DNA from: Pseudomonadota bacterium
GTDB taxonomy: Bacteria; Pseudomonadota; Alphaproteobacteria; Caulobacterales; Caulobacteraceae
Length of the DNA stretch: 64,000 nucleotides
Reading direction: 5' to 3'
Assembly: GCA_023451375.1 (NCBI GenBank)
Contig: JAEXZS010000078.1
Coordinates: 62,001-126,000 of the forward strand
Shown here: piece by piece, positions 8,799 through 17,511 of the stretch
Layout: each line of letters starts with the position of its first letter
Position numbering within the stretch: position 1 is the stretch's first letter
Notes under the pieces: model-generated
The model's input: only the letters and a program-made list of their open reading frames with translations
Databases searched by the model: none
What the model was told of the DNA's origin: nothing
Program-made: the position numbers and the translations under genes

Positions 8799-9680
8799 TC
8801 AGTCCAGCCCGGCCAAGAATTCGAAGATGGCGGCCTTAGATTCCGGCTCATCCAGCATCGGGGCGTGGCCTATGCCCGGGATCTCGGCAAAGGCCATGGA
8901 GGGCGCCGTCTTGCGCATCTTCTCGGCTATGGCGGGGCTGAGCAGGTCGGAATTCGCGCCCCGGATCAGCAGGGTCGGCCGCTTGCGCGCCAGCCGACGA
9001 AACCAAGGCCAGAGATTGGGAGCCAGGGCCTTGGCGCCTGCCGCCCGGATCGGAACCGAGATGTCCGGGTCGTAGTCCAGAACGATCTCGCCATCGGGTC
9101 GCTGGCGGAAGATGCGCCGGGCGAAGGCGTCCCAGTCGGCCGAGCCGAAGTGGGGGAAGGCGACTTCATTGATCCGCCGGGCGTAGGCGGCGGCGTCGGC
9201 CCAGGAGCCGATCTCGACCGGCTGTCCGGTATAGGCGGCGATGCGGGCCAGGCCTTCGGGCGCGACCTCGGGGCCTACGTCGTTCAGTATGGCGGCGACG
9301 ATGGCCTTCGGCTTCACGGCCGCCAGCGCCATGGTGATCAGCCCGCCCATGGAGGTGCCCAGGAAGACGGCGCGGTCGATCGCCGCCTGGTCCATCAGCG
9401 CCAGCACGTCCCTGACGTAGGTTTCGGGCGTATAGGTCATCGGATCAGGCGCGCGATCCGACCGGCCGCGCCCGCGCACGTCGATCGCCAGCACGCGCCG
9501 GCCGCTCTGGGCCAGAAGGGGAGCGATGGCGTCGAAGTCGGCGCTGTTGCGGGTCAGGCCGTGGATGGCGATGACGGGCGGCTTCGCCCACCCACCGCCG
9601 GCTGCGTGGTCGCGGGCGACCAGGTCGAGGCCGTCGGGCGACTTCCAACGACGTTCGACATGGGATGCGGATGGATTCAT
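8799..9680 (-). CDS. Alpha/beta hydrolase
   Basis: A 293-residue cytoplasmic hydrolase. It has the oxyanion-hole HGLTRNS, the nucleophile elbow GTSMGG with Ser as nucleophile, an acid in the late region, and GIGHAPMLDEP supplying the catalytic His. The fold is therefore complete. The substrate cannot be named. It is immediately upstream of and codirectional with tryptophan dioxygenase, so a role as N-formylkynurenine hydrolase is possible but not shown by sequence. Generic esterase activity is equally plausible. Confidence 0.88.
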   Translation of the reverse strand: MNPSASHVERRWKSPDGLDLVARDHAAGGGWAKPPVIAIHGLTRNSADFDAIAPLLAQSGRRVLAIDVRGRGRSDRAPDPMTYTPETYVRDVLALMDQAAIDRAVFLGTSMGGLITMALAAVKPKAIVAAILNDVGPEVAPEGLARIAAYTGQPVEIGSWADAAAYARRINEVAFPHFGSADWDAFARRIFRQRPDGEIVLDYDPDISVPIRAAGAKALAPNLWPWFRRLARKRPTLLIRGANSDLLSPAIAEKMRKTAPSMAFAEIPGIGHAPMLDEPESKAAIFEFLAGLD

Positions 9681-9749
9681 GAGAGCGCGTCCTCCGTTTT
9701 CGGCCAGCGTAATTCATCATCCGCAGAAATGCGATGCGACGATCGAAGG

Positions 9750-10256
9750 TCAGCCGCCGAGACGCTCATGCAGGAAGGCGTCCAGGTCGCCCCCGGCGAA
9801 CTGCAGGCCCTTCACGCCCGCTCGCCGCGCCGCCTCCATGTCGCTGGGCTGGTCGCCCACCATGAGGGAGCGGGCCGGATCGATGTCGTGCTCGGCGATG
9901 GCGCGCAGCAGCATGCCGGGGTTGGGCTTGCGGTCCGGATGGTCGGGGTGGCGATAGCGCGCGACCGTCGCCTCGGCGTGGAAGGGGCAGGCGTAGACGG
10001 CGTCGATGCGCGCGCCTTCGTCGGCCAGCCGTTTCAGCAGCAGGGCGTTGAAGGCGTGCATCCGCTCCTCGTCGAACAGGCCGCGCGCCACGCCCGACTG
10101 GTTGGTCACGATCACCGTCCGGTAGCCCAGGTCGTTCAGCCGCTTCACCGCCGCCGCCGCGCCGGGCATGAGCCGCAGGTGCTCGTCCAGGTGCGGATAG
10201 CCGCAGTCCTCGATCAGCACCCCGTCACGGTCGAGAAAGGCGCCCGGGACGCTCAT
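9750..10256 (-). CDS. GmhB-like HAD phosphatase (heptose 1,7-bisphosphate 7-phosphatase family)
   Basis: A 168-residue HAD-family phosphatase with the DxD nucleophile motif in FLDRDGVL, TNQSGVARG, RKPNPGM and MVGDQPSDMEAA. It closely follows the GmhB layout, which makes ADP-heptose for LPS or capsule. In E. coli GmhB a zinc ion is held by C-x-H and later C-x-C. Here CPFH is kept but the second pair reads H-P-D before RKP, so the metal site is altered. It overlaps the upstream AGE-family gene by four bases (ATGA), which suggests coupled translation. Confidence 0.85.
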   Translation of the reverse strand: MSVPGAFLDRDGVLIEDCGYPHLDEHLRLMPGAAAAVKRLNDLGYRTVIVTNQSGVARGLFDEERMHAFNALLLKRLADEGARIDAVYACPFHAEATVARYRHPDHPDRKPNPGMLLRAIAEHDIDPARSLMVGDQPSDMEAARRAGVKGLQFAGGDLDAFLHERLGG

Positions 10257-11341
10257 GCGGCGCGGCCCAGCAGCGCGGTGAAGGCGGTCATCAGGTGATA
10301 GAGGGTGGAGGCCGGCACGGTTCGGTCCTGCGGCCGGCCGTCGGCGTCATAGCTGTCGATCCACAGGCCCGGCGTCTCGGTCGCCAGATGGGTGGCGAAG
10401 ACACGGTCGATCAGGGCGGCGGCTTCGGCCTGGTCGAACAGCAGGGCCGTGCGGACCCCTTCGGTCTGGGCCCACAGGCGCCGGCCTGCGTCGAGCGGCG
10501 TCCCGGCCAGGTCCATCTCGCGGATCAGGAAGCCGTTCCGCAGGCCTTGCGTCACGGCCCGACGATGCAAACCCTCGGCCGCCTCCGCCGAACCAATGCC
10601 CGCCGCCTCGGCCTGGGTCAGCAGCCAGGCCCACTCCTCCAGATGCCCCGGCTCGACCACATGGCCGGCCTGGGGATCGGGCGACCAGGACTCGGTGAAA
10701 TATTCGCGGATCGCGCCGTCGATGAGGAAATGCGTGCGGCACAGGCGCAGGCACTCGCGGGTGGCCGTCTCGAACGTCGGGTCGGGCGCGGCCGCCTGCC
10801 AGGCCAGCATGGCTTCGAGCATGTGCATGTGAGGGTTCTGACGACGCGGCAGCCGCGCCGGCAGGGCTTCCTGCCAGCCGCCGTGCGGCGCCGCCATCCG
10901 TTGCTCGATCGCCGCCAGCGTCTCCAAGGCCGTGGGTTTCGCGCGCGGGTCGCCCAGCACCCGATGCGCGGCGGCCAGGGCGAACAGGATGAAGGCCATG
11001 TCGTAGAGGTCGGGCGTGTCGTCGACCACGGCGCCGGCGTCGTCGGTGGCGGCACCCCACAGGCCGTCGTCGCGGCGACAGCCGCCGATCAAGCCGTCCA
11101 GACCCCCTTGCGCCACCGGGCGGCCGGCGTCCCAACCAAGCGCCGCGGCCTCGCAGAAGACGTAGATCTGGCGCGCCTGCACGCGCGTCCGGCGCTTCAT
11201 CCCCGTCACCGGACGGCCGTCGAAATCCAGCGCCTCCCAGAACCGGCCGTCGCCGTCCACGCCCCGTTCGGCCCACAGCGGCAGGGCTTGGTCGAACAGC
11301 CAGGCGGAGACGCGGGTCCGGGCGGCGGAAAGGTCGATCAT
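10253..11341 (-). CDS. AGE-family sugar isomerase/epimerase
   Basis: A 362-residue (alpha/alpha)6-barrel protein of the N-acylglucosamine 2-epimerase / mannose isomerase superfamily. Visible conserved segments are RTRVQARQIYVF near residue 51, NPHMHMLEAMLAW, EPGHLEEWAWLL with the catalytic-type His, and STLYHLMTAF at the end. In Caulobacteraceae such genes often sit with nucleotide-sugar functions. Here it forms an operon with the GmhB-like phosphatase and is divergent from the amino-sugar genes. Mannose-type isomerase activity is the best guess; the substrate is not determinable. Confidence 0.85.
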   Translation of the reverse strand: MIDLSAARTRVSAWLFDQALPLWAERGVDGDGRFWEALDFDGRPVTGMKRRTRVQARQIYVFCEAAALGWDAGRPVAQGGLDGLIGGCRRDDGLWGAATDDAGAVVDDTPDLYDMAFILFALAAAHRVLGDPRAKPTALETLAAIEQRMAAPHGGWQEALPARLPRRQNPHMHMLEAMLAWQAAAPDPTFETATRECLRLCRTHFLIDGAIREYFTESWSPDPQAGHVVEPGHLEEWAWLLTQAEAAGIGSAEAAEGLHRRAVTQGLRNGFLIREMDLAGTPLDAGRRLWAQTEGVRTALLFDQAEAAALIDRVFATHLATETPGLWIDSYDADGRPQDRTVPASTLYHLMTAFTALLGRAA

Positions 11342-11529
11342 GGGCCCGGCTTAGGCGGTCGAGCGTCGCCCGCCAAGAGGCCGGATCGTTGCAAAGGGCA
11401 ACGCGAAGTGACGCCCGGTCGTTTGGTCCCTCGGCGCGGGTTTGCTAGGGAGCGGCCTGACCCGCGGCCCCGAAGCGAGCGCCGCCGCCCCGACTCTGCC
11501 CCGACGCCGCAAGTAGAGAGCGAACCCCC

Positions 11530-12687
11530 ATGATCCCCTTCATCGACCTTCAGGCCCAGCGGCTGCGCCTCGGCGGCAAGATTGAGGCCGCCGTCCAGGA
11601 GGCCGTCGTCGGCGGCGCCTGGGTCATGGGCCCGCAGGTCCGCCAGTTCGAGGCCGATCTGGCCGCCTTTGGCCGAGCCGAACACGCGCTCGGCTGCGCC
11701 AACGGCACCGACGCCCTGGCCCTGCCGCTGATGGCCTGGGGCATCGGTCGCGGCGACGCGGTCTTCGTGCCCAGCTTCACCTTCGCCGCCACCGCCGAGG
11801 TCGTGCCGTGGTTCGACGCCGAGCCGGTGTTCGTCGACGTGGACGAGAACACCTACAACATGGACCCCGCCGCGCTGGAGCGCGCCATTGAGGGGATCAA
11901 GGCCGAGGGCCGCCTGACGCCGCGCGTGGTCATCGCCGTCGATCTGTTCGGCCAGCCCGCCGACTATCCGGCGATCAAGGCGATCTGCGACAGGCACGGG
12001 TTGAAGCTTATCTCGGACTCGGCCCAGGGTTTCGGTTGCACCATCAACGGCGAGCATCCGCTGAAATGGGCCGACGTCACCACCACCAGCTTCTTCCCGG
12101 CCAAGCCGCTGGGCTGCTACGGCGACGGCGGGGCGGTGCTGACCAATGACGAGGAACTGGCCCAGCTGATCGATTCCGTCCGCGTGCACGGCAAGGCGGT
12201 GGCGGTGGACCTGAAGGACCGCACCTTCGACCACGACCCGAAGTATCTGAACATGCGCATCGGCCTGAACAGCCGCCTGGACACCATCCAGGCCGCCGTC
12301 CTGATCGAAAAGCTGAAGGTCTTCGGCCAGGAGATCGGATGGCGAAACGCCGCCGCCGCCCGCTACAACGAGGGCCTGCGCGCCCATGTGGCCAAGGTTC
12401 CCGACGTGCCCGCCGGAAACATTTCAAACTGGGCCCAGTACACCATCGAGCATCCTGACCGGGACGGACTGGCCGCGCATCTGAAGGAGCAGGGCGTGCC
12501 GACCGCCGTCTATTATCCGATCCCGCTGCACCTGCAGCCGGCCTACGAGCATTTCCCGCGCGGCGAAGGCGGCCTGCCGGTGACGGAACGGCTGAAGGAC
12601 GTGGTCATCAGCCTGCCGATGCACGCCGACCTGGACGCCGCCACGCAAGCCAAGATCATCGCCGCCGTCGCCGGCTATAAAGCCTGA
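11530..12687 (+). CDS. DegT/DnrJ/EryC1-family sugar aminotransferase (WbpE-like)
   Basis: A 385-residue PLP enzyme that transfers an amino group to a nucleotide-linked keto-sugar. The cofactor Lys lies in SFFPAKPLGCYGDGGA, and LISDSAQGFG holds the Asp that contacts the pyridine ring. The overall match is to WbpE-type enzymes, which make UDP-2,3-diaminosugars for surface polysaccharide. It is followed by an oxidoreductase resembling WbpB, the enzyme preceding WbpE in that pathway. The exact sugar is an inference. Confidence 0.9.
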   Translation: MIPFIDLQAQRLRLGGKIEAAVQEAVVGGAWVMGPQVRQFEADLAAFGRAEHALGCANGTDALALPLMAWGIGRGDAVFVPSFTFAATAEVVPWFDAEPVFVDVDENTYNMDPAALERAIEGIKAEGRLTPRVVIAVDLFGQPADYPAIKAICDRHGLKLISDSAQGFGCTINGEHPLKWADVTTTSFFPAKPLGCYGDGGAVLTNDEELAQLIDSVRVHGKAVAVDLKDRTFDHDPKYLNMRIGLNSRLDTIQAAVLIEKLKVFGQEIGWRNAAAARYNEGLRAHVAKVPDVPAGNISNWAQYTIEHPDRDGLAAHLKEQGVPTAVYYPIPLHLQPAYEHFPRGEGGLPVTERLKDVVISLPMHADLDAATQAKIIAAVAGYKA

Positions 12688-12801
12688 TCATCGTCTTTCC
12701 GGGGAGCCCGCAGGCCGAACCCTGACCCCAGGAGGCGAGATGTGGTCTGGCTTCCCGGTTCCGCTTTGCGGCTTCGGAATGACGAAACAGAGGAACGATC
12801 G

Positions 12802-13734
12802 ATGTCTCAATCCAACCCCCTCAAGTTCGGCGTCGCCGGCGTCGGCGTCATGGGCCGCAACCACGCCCGGGTCGCCGCCGACATGCGCGAGTTCGACCTG
12901 ACGACCATCTTCGATCCCGACGCCGTGACGGCCGAGGGCGTCGCCGCCGCCTACGGCGCGTCGCCGGTCACGACGGCCGACGCCTTCGTCGCGGCGGGGC
13001 TGGACGCGGCCGTCGTCGCCACCCCGAACCGCTTCCACGCCGATGTCGGCGTCGCCCTGTTGGAGAAGGGCGTCCACGTGCTGGTGGAAAAGCCGATCGC
13101 CGCCAGCGTCGCCGACGCCCAGCGGATGATCGACGCGGCCAAGGCCAACGACCGGGTGCTGATGGTCGGCCAAGTCGAACGCTTCAATCCGGCGGTCGAC
13201 ACCGTCAAGCGCGCCATCCAGGACGACGAGATCATCTCCATCCAGGTCACCCGCGTCGGCCCCTTTCCGCCGCGCATGGGCGAGGTTGGCGTGGTCATCG
13301 ACCTTGCGGTGCATGACATCGACATCATCCGCCACCTGACCGATTCCGAAATCGTCGAGGTCCAGCCCCAACTGGCCCGCACCCGCGCCGAACGCGAGGA
13401 CACGGCCCTGCTGCAGTTCCGGCTGGACAACGGCGTGATCGCCCACATCACCACCAACTGGGTCACGCCCTACAAGACCCGCACGCTTCAGGTCGCGACC
13501 AAGACCAAGTTCGTCGTCGCCGACCTGATCACCCGCCAGGTGACCGAGTACTTCGGCCAGCAGCCCGACGGCTCCTATTCCACCCGTATGCTGAACAGCT
13601 GGCCGGCCGAGCCGCTGCGCAAGGAGCTGGAGGCCTTCGCTCGCGCCATCACCACGGGCGAAACCCCGGCGGTCACCGGGGAGGACGGGTTGCGCAACCT
13701 CGAAGTCGCCCTGCGCTGCCTCGGCGAGGCCTGA
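12802..13734 (+). CDS. Gfo/Idh/MocA-family oxidoreductase (WbpB-like)
   Basis: A 310-residue NAD(P)-dependent dehydrogenase with the Rossmann motif GVAGVGVMGRNHAR near the start, the EKP motif in VLVEKPIAAS, and the catalytic-region HDIDIIRHL. It most likely oxidises a UDP-sugar to the keto form used by the neighbouring aminotransferase. The ATG at 12802 is chosen because homology begins directly there; an upstream in-frame start at 12742 would add 20 unsupported residues. The gap between the two genes is 114 bases. Confidence 0.87.
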   Translation: MSQSNPLKFGVAGVGVMGRNHARVAADMREFDLTTIFDPDAVTAEGVAAAYGASPVTTADAFVAAGLDAAVVATPNRFHADVGVALLEKGVHVLVEKPIAASVADAQRMIDAAKANDRVLMVGQVERFNPAVDTVKRAIQDDEIISIQVTRVGPFPPRMGEVGVVIDLAVHDIDIIRHLTDSEIVEVQPQLARTRAEREDTALLQFRLDNGVIAHITTNWVTPYKTRTLQVATKTKFVVADLITRQVTEYFGQQPDGSYSTRMLNSWPAEPLRKELEAFARAITTGETPAVTGEDGLRNLEVALRCLGEA

Positions 13735-13739
13735 CGGAC

Positions 13740-14111
13740 GTGGCGCGGGCGCCGGCGGGTTCATTTTGGACCGTGGTCGGCGTGTTCGTGTTTTTCGGCC
13801 CGCTGTTGGGGGTCTTGGCCGCAATCGCTCGCGAGATGGTGAGTGACGGAGCCATCGATCCCGGGCTCTCGACGACGCTGGTGATGGCCGGCTATGTCGG
13901 GGGGATCCTTCCAGCTATCGCCACGGGCCTGTCGGTCGCGGCGATCTCTAGCCGCTTCGATTCTCGCTTCTTGTGGCTGCTTTCAGCCGCGCTTTTCGGC
14001 GCGGGCTATTCCGCGCTTGTTCTCGGCGATGCCTACTTCCTGCCTGTTGGCGGCTTTGCGGCGTTCGGCGCGGGGCTGTTGTCGCTTCCGGTTCGTCCTC
14101 GCTGGAGGTAG
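13740..14111 (+). CDS. Small hypothetical membrane protein
   Basis: A 123-residue protein with about four hydrophobic segments (FWTVVGVFVFFGPLLGVLAA, then LVMAGYVGGILPAIATGL, WLLSAALFGAGYSALVL, and a final segment). It begins at a GTG five bases after the oxidoreductase stop, so it is probably translated from the same message. I do not recognise the family. Its position before two other small envelope proteins suggests a role in the cell envelope, without direct support. Confidence 0.65.
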   Translation: MARAPAGSFWTVVGVFVFFGPLLGVLAAIAREMVSDGAIDPGLSTTLVMAGYVGGILPAIATGLSVAAISSRFDSRFLWLLSAALFGAGYSALVLGDAYFLPVGGFAAFGAGLLSLPVRPRWR

Positions 14112-14121
14112 GAGGCGCCGC

Positions 14122-14655
14122 ATGACCGCCGCATTGAATGGACAGACAGGCGCCATGCGCGCCTCGGCCCCGATCTCCTTCATGTTTGCCTTGGCGTCTC
14201 TGGCGGCTACGCCGGCCCAGGCGGACATCCGCTACCTCGCCTATGACGCCGCCGATCGGGTGACGCAGGCGATGACGCGCGGCCTGACGCTGGAGGTCGA
14301 GCGCGGCCTGTTCGGGGCGGTGCGGCTCAACGGCCTGTACTCGACCACCAGCCGGGGGTCGGCTCGATTGGAGCGCGGAGGACCGGACGGCGTGCGTCGC
14401 GCTCTGCCTGAAGGCACGGAAGAGAGCGACGTCTATGCGGTTGAGCCTGAAGGCGACGGACGCGGCCTGTCGCGCGCCCTGTGTCCCGGCGCGGACGCCG
14501 CCTGGCTGGTGGCGGGGCGAGTGCGGGCGGCGCGGCCGCTGACGATGCACGCCATCGGGCGCTGGGCGGACGGGACGTTCCGTCAATGCGTGACCCTGAA
14601 CTACGCCTGGCGCGGTGAGTGGGCGGTCGCGCCGACGCCCTCGCCGGCCGAATAA
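14122..14655 (+). CDS. Hypothetical exported protein
   Basis: A 177-residue protein. A signal peptide follows a short N-terminal stretch (SFMFALASLAATPAQA), after which the mature part is soluble. GGAGG lies just upstream of the ATG at 14122; a second in-frame ATG at 14155 would give a more compact signal peptide and is a real alternative. Three Cys residues in the mature part could form disulfides. The family is not recognised. It follows the small membrane protein by 10 bases. Confidence 0.65.
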   Translation: MTAALNGQTGAMRASAPISFMFALASLAATPAQADIRYLAYDAADRVTQAMTRGLTLEVERGLFGAVRLNGLYSTTSRGSARLERGGPDGVRRALPEGTEESDVYAVEPEGDGRGLSRALCPGADAAWLVAGRVRAARPLTMHAIGRWADGTFRQCVTLNYAWRGEWAVAPTPSPAE

Positions 14656-14686
14656 CCAGAGTCGCGCGGCTCGCCTCGGCTGCGTT

Positions 14687-15265
14687 ATGGTCTCGTCCGT
14701 GAGCACGGCCGTCCTTCATCAACGCAACGCCCGTCCCGGCCCGGTCGCCCTGGCGGCGCTGGCCGTCTGGGCGCTGCTGTTCGCTGGCCTCGGCGCAGTG
14801 GTGGTGGAGCCGGCGCTGCATCGGCTGATGTCGGTCCGGCTCACAACCGGACAGGCGCAGCAAGAGGCGATTGGGCGACCTCTCCCGCCGCCGATCAACG
14901 ACATCGTGCTTGAGGGCGACTATGCCGGCTCTGACGGCCTCACCCTGCGCGCCGAAGGCGCGACGCTGACGTTCGGAAGGGCGGCGATCGCCACTGCGCC
15001 GCACCGGCTTGCGCTCGCCGCCGAGGCAGCGGCGCAGGGCGTATCCTTCGCCACGGCGCTGAACGTGCCCGACAATGTTCAGATCGAGGTCCGCCGGGTG
15101 GAGGCGGGAGAAGCGCCCCTGTGCGCGGGCGGCGAAGCCGGCTGGCTGGCGATGGCGGTGTGGACCGACGGCGTGAGCCTGCTGCCCCTGCGCGCCGGCG
15201 ATCCGCCGGGGCTGACGCGGTCGCCGACCGCCCTGTGTCCAGTCCGGACGCTGGAGCGTCGCTGA
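14687..15265 (+). CDS. Hypothetical membrane-anchored protein
   Basis: A 192-residue protein with one N-terminal membrane segment (VALAALAVWALLFAGLGAVV) and a periplasmic domain carrying two Cys residues that may pair (LCAGGEAGW and ALCPVRTL). The ATG at 14687 is preferred, and a GTG at 14699 is an alternative; a longer frame from 14615 overlaps the preceding gene. The stop codon is one base before the next start, so it is likely cotranscribed with the DUF2459 gene. Family not recognised. Confidence 0.65.
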   Translation: MVSSVSTAVLHQRNARPGPVALAALAVWALLFAGLGAVVVEPALHRLMSVRLTTGQAQQEAIGRPLPPPINDIVLEGDYAGSDGLTLRAEGATLTFGRAAIATAPHRLALAAEAAAQGVSFATALNVPDNVQIEVRRVEAGEAPLCAGGEAGWLAMAVWTDGVSLLPLRAGDPPGLTRSPTALCPVRTLERR

Positions 15266-15266
15266 G

Positions 15267-15950
15267 ATGCCCAAAGGGTTGATCGCCGCCGCCGCCGCCG
15301 TCGGCGCGCTCGCGGCTCTGCTCACGTGGACGACGCCGAGGGACGCGAACATGACGCCCCAGCGGTCGGGCGCGGTCGCCATCCACCTGCTCGACAATGG
15401 CTTCCACACCGACCTGGCCCTGCCGCGCCGGGCGCTCGAGGCGCGAGGCAGCCCCCTGTCCGAGGCGGTGCGGACGCTGGGGTCCGGCGAGTGGGTGCTG
15501 GTGGGCTGGGGCGACGCGAAGTTCTACGTCGACCAGAGTCCGATCTCCGACCGGCTGCCCGACGGCGCGCGAGCCTTCTTCCGACCGGGCAATCCTTCGG
15601 TCGTCATGCTCGATCCCGAGACGGGCGATCCTCGCCGGCGGTTCGCCGAGGAAGGACGCGCGACGCTGGCGATCTCGCCCGCCGCCTTCGATCGCATGGC
15701 GGGCCGGATCGAGGCGTCGCTGGACCTGTCGACAGGCAAGCCCCGCGTCGCGGCGGTGCGGGCGGGCGACGACGCGCGCTTCTTCGCCAGTCGAGAGACC
15801 TTCTCCATCCTGCACCTGTGCAATCACTGGACCGCCGATGTTCTGAGCGCCGGCGGGGTGGCGATCCGGCCGGTTCGCTCCATCACCTCGGCGGAGGTGA
15901 TGCGCGCGGCTCGCGCCGCCGCGCTGGACAGGGCGTCCGCCCGGGACTAG
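15267..15950 (+). CDS. DUF2459 / TIGR02117-family protein
   Basis: A 227-residue protein with an N-terminal hydrophobic segment. Conserved features of the DUF2459 family are visible: NGFHTDLALP, WVLVGWGDAKFY, and LHLCNHWTADVLSAGG, holding His, Asp, Cys and Asn residues that resemble a papain-like active site. The molecular role is unknown; it probably works in the periplasm. It is the last gene of a four-gene run of small envelope proteins beginning at 13740. Confidence 0.85.
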   Translation: MPKGLIAAAAAVGALAALLTWTTPRDANMTPQRSGAVAIHLLDNGFHTDLALPRRALEARGSPLSEAVRTLGSGEWVLVGWGDAKFYVDQSPISDRLPDGARAFFRPGNPSVVMLDPETGDPRRRFAEEGRATLAISPAAFDRMAGRIEASLDLSTGKPRVAAVRAGDDARFFASRETFSILHLCNHWTADVLSAGGVAIRPVRSITSAEVMRAARAAALDRASARD

Positions 15951-16016
15951 ACCGCCCGCCTTTCGCTTAACCGGCCGGGTCCGAGCCCCGGCGAGCGATG
16001 CAGAGGAGTGAGGCCG

Positions 16017-16472
16017 ATGGCCCGCAAGCAGCATACCCGCAACTCGTCCGGCCCCGCCGGTCCAAGCCAGCGTCAGCTTCGCGCCGGCGAACTGATCCGC
16101 CACGCTCTGGTGGACATCCTGCGCGAGGAGGAGATCCACGACGAGGCGCTGCACGGCGTGTCGATCACGGTGACGGAGGTGCGGCTGAGCCCGGACCTGC
16201 GCCACGCCACCTGTTTCGTCGAGCCTCTGGGCGCCGGCGTCGAGGCCGCGCCGACCACCGGCCATGAGAGCGAGATCATCAAGGCGCTGAACGCCCACGC
16301 CAAATTCCTGCGCGGCCGGCTGGGCCCCAAGCTGGACATGAAGTTCACGCCGGACCTCAAGTTCCGTCACGACGAGAGCTTCGACGCGGCCAGCCACATG
16401 GACCGGCTGTTCGCCGACCCGCGCGTCCGCGCCGACCTCGAGCGTCACGACGAGGAAGGCGAGGACCTCTGA
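16017..16472 (+). CDS. rbfA: 30S ribosome-binding factor A
   Basis: RbfA is a KH-fold protein needed for 16S rRNA 5'-end maturation and cold adaptation. The 151-residue protein starts MARKQHTRNSSG and contains RAGELIRHALVDIL, VSITVTEVRLSPDLRHAT and the LRGRLGPKLDMKFTPDLKF core. AGGAG is eight bases before the ATG at 16017, which favours it over the GTG at 16008. The C-terminus is acidic. It opens the rbfA-truB-rpsO-pnp cluster. Confidence 0.95.
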   Translation: MARKQHTRNSSGPAGPSQRQLRAGELIRHALVDILREEEIHDEALHGVSITVTEVRLSPDLRHATCFVEPLGAGVEAAPTTGHESEIIKALNAHAKFLRGRLGPKLDMKFTPDLKFRHDESFDAASHMDRLFADPRVRADLERHDEEGEDL

Positions 16473-16478
16473 TGACCC

Positions 16479-16511
16479 GGCCTCAAGTAGCGCAAAGCGC
16501 GATAGGCCAAG
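16479..16511 (+). repeat. 33-bp palindromic repeat, copy 1 (rbfA-truB gap)
   Basis: GGCCT and AGGCC at the ends pair, enclosing a second inverted pair AGCGC/GCGC(G). The last base is four bases before the truB start codon, so the element occupies truB's ribosome-binding region. Two close relatives lie at 17479-17511 and 22061-22093. Confidence 0.8.
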
Positions 16512-16515
16512 CATA

Positions 16516-17445
16516 ATGGCGCGCAAGAAGAAGGGCGACGTGATCGACGGCTGGGTGTGTCTGGACAAGCCCTTCGAGATGGGATCGACCGAGGCGGTCA
16601 GCCGCGTCCGCCGCCTATTCAACGCCCAGAAGGCCGGCCACGCCGGGACGCTGGACCCGCTGGCCAGCGGGATGCTGCCCATTGCTCTTGGAGAGGCGAC
16701 CAAGACCGTGCCCATGATGATGGAGGCGCAGAAGGTCTACCGCTTCACCATCAATTGGGGCGTCTCGACGGACAGCGTCGACCGCGAGGGCGAGATCATC
16801 GCCCGCTCCGACGTGCGGCCCGCGGTCGAACAGGTGAGGGCGGCCCTGCCGGCCTTCGTCGGCGAGATCGACCAGGTTCCGCCGCGCTTCTCGGCCATCA
16901 AGGTGGGCGGCGCCCGGGCCTATGACCTGGCCCGCGACGGCGCCGAGTTCGAGCTTCAGGCCCGGCGGGTGACCATTCATTCGGCCGAGGTCAGCGACGC
17001 GCCGGACGCGGATCATGTCGAACTCACCATCCGCACCGGCAAGGGCGTCTATGTCCGCTCGCTGGCCCGCGATCTGGCGGTCATGCTGGGCGCGGAAGGC
17101 CACGTCAGCGCACTGCGCCGCGAGCGGGTCGGGCCGTTCAGCACGGAAAACGCCGTCACTCTGGATTCTCTGGAAGAAATGGTGCATAGGGGCGCCGCCT
17201 CGGAAGGCTTGCTTCCCGTCGCGACCGCTCTGGACGACATCCCGGAGCTGGCCGTGACGGAACAGGACGCCTTCTCGCTTCGGCAGGGACGCCCGATCGT
17301 TCTGCTCCCCCGTCAGGTGGAAACCCTCAAGGATCGTCTCACGGGCGGTTCGCGGACGGTTTCAGCCTTTCAGGGCCAGACCCTCGTCGCGCTGTGTCAG
17401 TTGCGGGCCGGTCGCCTAGAACCCGACCGCGTTTTCAACCTCTAG
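16516..17445 (+). CDS. truB: tRNA pseudouridine-55 synthase
   Basis: TruB converts U55 of the tRNA T-arm to pseudouridine. The 309-residue protein has GWVCLDKPFEMGST, the catalytic motif HAGTLDPLASGMLP with Asp47, and the RNA-binding KVYRFTINWGVSTDS and GVYVRSLARDL segments. A PUA-like C-terminal region follows. Its start lies directly after a palindromic repeat, and no ordinary Shine-Dalgarno is visible apart from AGG inside that repeat. It is cotranscribed with rbfA and rpsO. Confidence 0.96.
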   Translation: MARKKKGDVIDGWVCLDKPFEMGSTEAVSRVRRLFNAQKAGHAGTLDPLASGMLPIALGEATKTVPMMMEAQKVYRFTINWGVSTDSVDREGEIIARSDVRPAVEQVRAALPAFVGEIDQVPPRFSAIKVGGARAYDLARDGAEFELQARRVTIHSAEVSDAPDADHVELTIRTGKGVYVRSLARDLAVMLGAEGHVSALRRERVGPFSTENAVTLDSLEEMVHRGAASEGLLPVATALDDIPELAVTEQDAFSLRQGRPIVLLPRQVETLKDRLTGGSRTVSAFQGQTLVALCQLRAGRLEPDRVFNL

Positions 17446-17478
17446 GTCCGCGCCGTCCGGCACGGGCCGAGACCCCAC

Positions 17479-17511
17479 GGCCTCAAGTAGCGCGAAGCGC
17501 GGCAGGCCAAG
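17479..17511 (+). repeat. 33-bp palindromic repeat, copy 2 (truB-rpsO gap)
   Basis: It matches copy 1 at 30 of 33 positions, with the same nested inverted pairs. It ends 13 bases before the rpsO start, and the rpsO ribosome-binding site AAAGGA follows immediately. Confidence 0.8.

Noticed and set aside
12740..12801. Hairpin-like GGTTCCGCTTTGCGG sequence before the Gfo/Idh gene, possibly a repeat or terminator
   Set aside because: Only four perfect base pairs around TTT, no T tract, and no second copy noticed in the window.
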